NCBI GenBank assembly: GCA_937897535.1
Contig: CALCQB010000071.1
Coordinates: 1-9,586, forward strand
Length of the DNA stretch: 9,586 nt
Direction of reading: 5' to 3'
Source of the DNA: an uncultured Novosphingobium sp.
GTDB lineage: Bacteria > Pseudomonadota > Alphaproteobacteria > Sphingomonadales > Sphingomonadaceae
Positions within the stretch are counted from its first letter, which is position 1. Every line of letters begins with the position of its first letter. The notes beneath the pieces are model-generated. The model saw only the letters and a program-made list of their open reading frames with translations, was not told the DNA's origin and did not search any database. Shown piece after piece: positions 6,026-9,586 of the stretch. The translations under genes and the position numbers were made by a program.

Positions 6026-6643
6026 ATGAACACCCTGGTGATCGATAGCGCGACCGAGGCCTGCTCGGTCGCCTTGTTTGACGGTGATGCGCTGATCGCC
6101 GGGGAATGCCGCGTTCTGGGCCGCGGCCATGCCGAGCAACTGGTGCCGATGATTGCCGCCTTGCCGGGCAAGGGCCGGGCCGAGCGGATCGCGGTCGCAC
6201 GCGGCCCGGGCAGCTTTACCGGCGTACGGGTCGGCCTTGCCGCAGCGCGCGCGCTGGCCTTCGCCTGGGACGCGGACCTGCTGGGCTACCCGACGCTGGC
6301 ACTGATCGCGGCGATGGCCCGGCGCGAGCACCCCGATGCCCCGGTTACGATCTGCACCACCGGCGGACATGGCGAATGGTTCGTGCAGCAATTTGGCGGC
6401 GACGGTACGCCGCTGGAGCCGCTCGCTTCGCTCTCCCCGCAGGCAGCAGCTTTACGGGCAGAAACCGAACTGGTCGCGGGTAGCCAGGCCGAAGCACTGG
6501 TCGCCGCGCGCGGATGGGGCACCGCCCTGCCGCTGTGGCCCGACGCCCGCTGCTTTGCCCAGCTTGGAGCACACCAGCTCAGCCGCGATACCACGCCGCT
6601 TTATGGCCGCGCACCCGACGCCCGGCTGCCGGGGGCAGCATGA
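6026..6643 (+). CDS. tsaB: tRNA threonylcarbamoyladenosine biosynthesis protein TsaB
   Basis: This 205-residue protein has the actin/ASKHA fold signature of TsaB: the N-terminal phosphate-1-like strand MNTLVIDSATEACSVALFDG, HAEQLVP at 35-41, and GPGSFTGVRVGLAAARALAF at 60-79. The C-terminal PLYGRAPDARLP resembles the conserved PxYxRxPDA of the family. TsaB is the non-catalytic partner of TsaD in making t6A at position 37 of ANN-decoding tRNAs, in the cytoplasm. Length is normal for the family. Its TGA overlaps the rimI ATG (ATGA at 6640-6643), so the two are translationally coupled, as the pair is in many bacteria. Only a weak purine stretch (CTGGGG) precedes the ATG. Confidence 0.93.
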   Translation: MNTLVIDSATEACSVALFDGDALIAGECRVLGRGHAEQLVPMIAALPGKGRAERIAVARGPGSFTGVRVGLAAARALAFAWDADLLGYPTLALIAAMARREHPDAPVTICTTGGHGEWFVQQFGGDGTPLEPLASLSPQAAALRAETELVAGSQAEALVAARGWGTALPLWPDARCFAQLGAHQLSRDTTPLYGRAPDARLPGAA

Positions 6644-7107
6644 TCCTGCCGGGCGACGATACCGACCGGATCATGGCGGTGATGCAGACCGCCTTCGCCC
6701 CCGAATACGGCGAGGCATGGTCGCGCCGCCAGGTCGAAGATGCACTGCTGGTCGGCAATTGCCACTATGCGCTGATCGCGGCGCACGGCGAGCGACCTGA
6801 AGGCGACGAACCGGCGGCCGGTTTCTATCTCTCTCGTCATGGGTTTGAAGAAGAGGAACTGCTTTTACTTGGCGTTCAACCAGACCAGCGCCGCCGGGGA
6901 CTGGCCGCACGGCTGCTGAACCGGCTCGCCAAAGATGCCGCAGCGCGCGGCGCGCGCCGTCTGCTGCTCGAGATGCGGCGCGGAAACCCGGCCGAGTCGC
7001 TTTATCGCGCTCACGGCTTTGTCCCGGTTGGCGAGCGGCTTAACTATTACCGTACACCAAGCGGCGAAAGACTGGATGCCGTAACGTTCTGCCGGGAAAT
7101 GGAATAA
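6640..7107 (+). CDS. rimI: RimI-type GNAT N-acetyltransferase (ribosomal protein bS18 alanine acetyltransferase family)
   Basis: This 155-residue single-domain GNAT protein has a strand ending LLLLGVQPDQRRRGLAARLL (74-93), which contains the acetyl-CoA-binding loop (Q/RxxGxxA-type). LLLEMRRGNPAESLYRAHGF (108-127) matches the RimI core ExRxxNxxAxxLYxxxGF, and RLNYYRTPSGERLDAVTF follows. RimI acetylates the N-terminal alanine of ribosomal protein bS18 and often sits beside tsaB, as here. I chose the ATG at 6640 because it overlaps the tsaB stop (ATGA) and gives the normal family length. An in-frame ATG at 6514 would add 42 residues with no family match that overlap tsaB. Exact substrate specificity cannot be read from sequence. 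Confidence 0.9.
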   Translation: MILPGDDTDRIMAVMQTAFAPEYGEAWSRRQVEDALLVGNCHYALIAAHGERPEGDEPAAGFYLSRHGFEEEELLLLGVQPDQRRRGLAARLLNRLAKDAAARGARRLLLEMRRGNPAESLYRAHGFVPVGERLNYYRTPSGERLDAVTFCREME

Positions 7108-7275
7108 TCTGACCGGTACATGGCGATTACTCCAAACTGGCAGAAAATTACTGTCCAGAAACTGCTCGACTCGCTTGTTTTGTTAACCCGACTCGCTTAC
7201 CGGCTTTGGGTCCCGCAGCTTTGTGCGTGACAAAATGGATAAAAACGGGATCCCAACTAACGGAAGGAAAAGGTC
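7108..7275 (+). promoter_or_regulatory. Regulatory gap upstream of the MucR-type gene, with a 10-bp direct repeat
   Basis: This 168-bp gap is the longest non-coding stretch in the plus-strand cluster and is AT-richer than the genes around it. CGACTCGCTT occurs twice, at 7167-7176 and 7189-7198, 22 bases apart (about two helical turns), so bound proteins would sit on the same DNA face. GGAAGGAAAAGG just before the ATG at 7276 serves as ribosome binding site. AT-rich GTGACAAAATGGATAAAAA (7227-7245) may hold promoter elements, but I cannot fix a -35/-10 pair. MucR/Ros proteins often repress their own genes, so an autoregulatory site here is plausible but inferred. Confidence 0.45.
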
Positions 7276-7716
7276 ATGGATGCAACCCATGCCGACATGA
7301 ACGAAATGCTCATTACGCTGACCTCGGACATTGTCGCCGCGCACGTCAGCAACAACGACGTTTCGGTTGACGAAGTTTCTGCATTGATCAGCAATGTCTT
7401 TGGCGCACTGGCCGGCCTCGGCCAGGCGGTCGTAGTGGAAGAGAAGCTGCCGGAACCGGCCGTTTCCATTCGCACTTCGATCAAGCCCGACTACATCGTC
7501 TGCCTGGAAGACGGCAAGAAGCTGAAGATGCTCAAGCGTCACCTGATGACGCACTACAGCCTGACCCCGGATCAGTATCGCGCGCGCTGGAGCCTGCCCG
7601 CCGACTATCCGATGGTTGCCCCCAACTATGCCGAAAAGCGGCGCGAACTGGCCAAGAAGATCGGCCTCGGCCGCAAGCCGGGCCAAAAGCGCGGCCGCAA
7701 GCCCAAAGCCGCTTGA
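7276..7716 (+). CDS. MucR/Ros family zinc-finger transcriptional regulator
   Basis: This 146-residue protein matches the MucR/Ros family along its whole length. A helical N-terminal dimerisation/oligomerisation region (residues 5-52) is followed by the highly conserved block IRTSIKPDYIVCLEDGKKL and KMLKRHLMTHYSLTPDQYR. PADYPMVAPNYAEKRRELAK and the end of the DNA-binding domain come next. The prokaryotic zinc finger is Cys76-x2-Asp79-x9-His89-x3-His93. The tail after about residue 131 is strongly basic (GRKPGQKRGRKPKAA) and resembles an AT-hook-type minor-groove contact. Characterised members bind AT-rich DNA and act as H-NS-like global repressors of motility, exopolysaccharide and symbiosis or virulence genes. 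The gene has its own upstream region and is closed by an intrinsic terminator 47 bp after the stop, so it is probably monocistronic. Confidence 0.95.
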   Translation: MDATHADMNEMLITLTSDIVAAHVSNNDVSVDEVSALISNVFGALAGLGQAVVVEEKLPEPAVSIRTSIKPDYIVCLEDGKKLKMLKRHLMTHYSLTPDQYRARWSLPADYPMVAPNYAEKRRELAKKIGLGRKPGQKRGRKPKAA

Positions 7717-7762
7717 TCGGGCCGCCGGCGACCGATGTCGCTGGCCGACCATTGAAGAATCC

Positions 7763-7797
7763 GCCCGCCGGTCTATGATCGGCGGGCCTTTCTTTTT
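7763..7797 (+). terminator. Intrinsic terminator after the MucR-type gene
   Basis: GCCCGCCG (7763-7770) pairs perfectly with CGGCGGGC (7780-7787) around a nine-base loop, followed by CTTTCTTTTT (7788-7797). This eight-bp GC stem with a T-rich tail is a textbook Rho-independent terminator on the plus strand. It separates mucR from fur, whose start codon is only 16 bases further on. The fur promoter must therefore overlap or precede the hairpin, or fur depends on read-through. Confidence 0.85.
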
Positions 7798-7812
7798 CCG
7801 GATGGAACCTTC

Positions 7813-8235
7813 GTGCACCAAGCCATCGATATCGAAGCCCTCTGCGCCGAGCGCGGCCTGCGGATTACCGAGCAGCGCCGGGTGATCGCAAGGGTCCTGT
7901 CCGAAGCGACCGACCACCCCGATGTCGAGGCGCTGCACGAACGCGCCTCCACCATCGACCCCAAGATTTCGATCGCCACGGTCTATCGCACCGTCCGGCT
8001 GTTCGAAGAGGCCGGGATACTCGACAAGCACGATTTCGGCGACGGCCGGTCCCGCTATGAGGCTGCGCCCGAGGCGCATCATGACCACCTGATCGACGTC
8101 GAGACTGGCAAGGTGATCGAATTCGTCGACCCCGAACTCGAAGCCTTGCAGCGCCAGATCGCCGAGAAACTGGGCTACCGCCTGGTCGATCACCGGATGG
8201 AGCTGTTCGGGGTGCGGCTGGGCCGCGACGGCTGA
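7813..8235 (+). CDS. fur: Fur family transcriptional regulator (probable Fur/Mur)
   Basis: This 140-residue protein begins with a GTG at 7813 (MHQAIDIEALCAERGLRITE). No ATG in this frame gives a complete protein. The winged helix includes RITEQRRVIARVL (17-29) and the recognition helix ISIATVYRTVRLFEEAG (52-68). The dimerisation domain carries the metal ligands HHDH (89-92) with flanking acidic residues. In enterobacterial Fur, CxxC would follow in HLICxxCGKVIEF. Here the sequence is HLIDVETGKVIEF, so the structural-zinc cysteines are absent, as in many alphaproteobacterial Fur/Mur proteins. It would sense Fe(II) or Mn(II) and repress uptake genes. The gene follows the mucR terminator closely, and its stop overlaps the plsC start (TGATG, 8233-8237). 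The symbol is by family; manganese-sensing Mur is the main alternative. Confidence 0.88.
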   Translation: MHQAIDIEALCAERGLRITEQRRVIARVLSEATDHPDVEALHERASTIDPKISIATVYRTVRLFEEAGILDKHDFGDGRSRYEAAPEAHHDHLIDVETGKVIEFVDPELEALQRQIAEKLGYRLVDHRMELFGVRLGRDG

Positions 8236-8996
8236 TGGCGCTGGCGCTGACCCGCCCCCGGTCGATCTCGATCCTGGGCTGGTGCCGGATAGCAGTCCGG
8301 GTCAGCGCGATGCTGCTGCTGTTCGCGGTATGCTTGCCGCCGTTCTTGCTGTTCCGGCTGCTGCACCTGCCCAATCCCTGGTCGCGGCTGTTCTTGCGCG
8401 GACTGACCTGGATCGCCGGCGTTGCCTTGACCCAGCGCGGTGAGAAGGTCCACCGCGGGGCGTTCCTGCTGGCCAATCACGTCAGCTGGATCGACATTCC
8501 CGCGCTCGCCGGGGCCACCGGGACGGCCTTCGTCGGGCATGACGGGCTGGCCGCGATGCCACTGCTCAAGACCCTGTGCGAACTGAACGATACGGTGTTC
8601 GTGGCCCGGCATGACCGCGCCTCGGTCACGCACCAGATTGCGGCGGTGCGCACTGCGCTGAGCGATACCGGCGCGCTGGCGATCTTCCCCGAAGGAACCA
8701 CCAGCGACGGAACCGGATTGCTGCCGTTCAAGAGCTCGCTGATCTCTGCGCTTGAGCCGATTCCGCAAGGGATCGCGGTGCAGCCGGTGCTGCTCGATTA
8801 CGGACCCGAGGCGGAGCGGATCGCCTGGATCGGCGAGGAACACGGGCTCGACAACTTCCTGCGGATTCTGGCGCGCGGCCGGCCGGTGCGCCTGACCGTC
8901 CACTTCCTTGAGCCCCTGCGCGGTGCCGCGCTGGACAACCGCAAGACCATCGCCGCCGCCGCGCGCGAGGCGTTGCTGCGGGCCATGCCGGGATAG
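8235..8996 (+). CDS. Lysophospholipid acyltransferase, PlsC type (1-acyl-sn-glycerol-3-phosphate acyltransferase family)
   Basis: This 253-residue protein carries both main PlsC-family motifs: NHVSWID at residues 81-87 (the catalytic H-x4-D, His82 and Asp87) and FPEGTTS at 151-157 (phosphate binding). A hydrophobic segment around 23-42 (VSAMLLLFAVCLPPFLLF) anchors it in the inner membrane. The family transfers an acyl chain to a lysophospholipid, classically making phosphatidic acid from lysophosphatidic acid. Several bacterial paralogues act instead on ornithine lipids or lysophosphatidylglycerol, so the exact acceptor is uncertain. The ATG overlaps the fur stop by one base (TGATG), implying translational coupling to fur. 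miaB begins 41 bp downstream. Confidence 0.88.
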   Translation: MALALTRPRSISILGWCRIAVRVSAMLLLFAVCLPPFLLFRLLHLPNPWSRLFLRGLTWIAGVALTQRGEKVHRGAFLLANHVSWIDIPALAGATGTAFVGHDGLAAMPLLKTLCELNDTVFVARHDRASVTHQIAAVRTALSDTGALAIFPEGTTSDGTGLLPFKSSLISALEPIPQGIAVQPVLLDYGPEAERIAWIGEEHGLDNFLRILARGRPVRLTVHFLEPLRGAALDNRKTIAAAAREALLRAMPG

Positions 8997-9037
8997 CGCT
9001 TCAAAACCGCCGCGTTTTGCCCTATCGGCTCCAGCCC

Positions 9038-9535
9038 ATGCACCCCACCCCGCCCCCCAGGACCTACCGGGTCAAGAGCTTCGGCTGCCAGATGAACGTC
9101 TATGACGGCGAGCGCATGGCCGAGCTGCTGGCGGCAGAGGGGATCGCGCCCGCGCCCGAGGGCGAGGAAGCCGACCTGGTGGTGCTCAACACCTGCCACA
9201 TCCGCGAAAAGGCCGCCGAGAAGGTCTATTCCGACATCGGCCGCTTGCGCCGCGAGGATGGCACCGCGCCGCTGATCGCGGTGGCGGGCTGCGTCGCCCA
9301 GGCCGAGGGCGAAGAGATCATGAAGCGGGCACCGACGGTCGGCATGGTGGTCGGCCCGCAAGCCTATCACCGCCTGCCGCAGATGATCGCTGAATCGGTC
9401 GAGGGCCGCCGCTCGGTCGATACCGACATGCCGGCCGAAACCAAGTTCGATGCGCTGCCGGCCCGCCGCAAGGTGGGACCCAGCGCGTTCCTGACGGTCC
9501 AGGAAGGCTGCGACAAGTTCTGCACTTATTGCGTG
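9038..9535 (+). CDS. miaB: tRNA-2-methylthio-N6-isopentenyladenosine37 synthase MiaB, 5' part only
   Basis: The first 166 codons of MiaB are present. The N-terminal methylthiotransferase (UPF0004) domain supplies Cys17 (KSFGCQMNVYD), Cys53 (LNTCHIREKAAEKVYS) and Cys85 (VAGCVAQAEGEEI), which ligate one [4Fe-4S] cluster. The radical-SAM domain starts with QEGCDKFCTYC, with the CxxxCxxC at Cys158, Cys162 and Cys165 for the second cluster. Genomic sequence ends one codon after Cys165, at 9535. The frame then reads into adapter sequence as RSEEHTSELQSHLMISY, which is synthetic. The full enzyme would be about 440-450 residues including a TRAM domain. MiaB methylthiolates i6A37 in tRNAs reading UNN codons. 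The start ATG gives the family-typical short leader before TYRVKSFGCQMN; no clear Shine-Dalgarno is seen. Confidence 0.95.
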
Positions 9536-9586
9536 AGATCGGAAGAGCACACGTCTGAACTCCAGTCACACTTGATGATCTCGTAT
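9536..9586 (+). other. Illumina TruSeq index (P7-side) adapter
   Basis: From 9536 the sequence is AGATCGGAAGAGCACACGTC, continuing TGAACTCCAGTCAC to 9569: the standard TruSeq index adapter. An apparent 8-base sample index ACTTGATG (9570-9577) and ATCTCGTAT, the start of the P7 segment, follow. This is synthetic sequence that interrupts miaB. Confidence 0.98.

Noticed and set aside
5339..6391. 350-codon minus-strand frame over the nitroreductase and tsaB
   Set aside because: It is the antisense shadow of two well-supported genes and lacks motifs.
6514..6639. Longer RimI starting at 6514
   Set aside because: The extra 42 residues overlap tsaB in another frame and have no GNAT similarity. The ATGA overlap at 6640 is the usual arrangement.
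7183..8193. 336-codon open frame on the minus strand across mucR and fur
   Set aside because: It is antisense to two genes with clear family matches and to a terminator, has no recognisable domain, and reflects the GC-rich codon pattern of the plus strand.
8798..9550. 250-codon minus-strand frame over plsC and miaB
   Set aside because: It begins in the adapter sequence and is antisense to both genes, so it is artefactual.

Overview
The window is a stretch of a high-GC alphaproteobacterial chromosome, most likely from a sphingomonad (Sphingomonadales). The support is the protein sequences themselves: a MucR/Ros-type regulator, a Fur protein without the CxxC zinc pair, a two-domain Nfu scaffold protein and an alphaproteobacterial-type MiaB. 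The gene order nfu, nitroreductase, tsaB, rimI, mucR, fur, plsC, miaB also matches what I recall from that order. It is not a finished genome segment. Both ends carry Illumina TruSeq adapter sequence (1-18 and 9536-9586), so this is an assembled contig or synthetic long read that was not trimmed.

Region 19 to about 626 is not a coherent locus. On the minus strand it reads as a chain of short pieces of conserved, unrelated proteins: phosphoenolpyruvate carboxylase, probably Mfd, an ABC-transporter ATPase signature, a response-regulator receiver domain, an MgtE-like helical segment and tRNA-guanine transglycosylase. Each piece is only about 60-140 bp long. This looks like chimeric assembly through shared conserved words. 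It has replaced the true 3' end of the adjacent M16 peptidase gene.

From about 627 to 4546 two genes lie on the minus strand. One is a large secreted M16 (pitrilysin/insulinase-type) metallopeptidase. Upstream of it is a stand-alone patatin-like phospholipase with a strong ribosome binding site and an operator-like dyad over a probable extended -10 promoter. The intergenic stretch 4547-4806 separates these from divergent genes on the plus strand.

From 4807 to the end every gene is on the plus strand and tightly packed. An Nfu/NifU-family Fe-S scaffold is followed by a RutE-like nitroreductase, then tsaB and rimI (overlapping ATGA). A 168-bp regulatory gap with a direct repeat precedes a MucR/Ros regulator that ends in a clear intrinsic terminator. 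Then come fur and a PlsC-type acyltransferase (overlapping TGATG), and a miaB truncated by the adapter. Themes are Fe-S cluster supply (Nfu, with MiaB as an Fe-S client), iron-responsive regulation (Fur) and tRNA modification (TsaB, MiaB). I found no RNA gene, CRISPR array, insertion sequence or defence system. The most unusual signal, the patchwork at the left end, is best explained as artefact and not as new biology.
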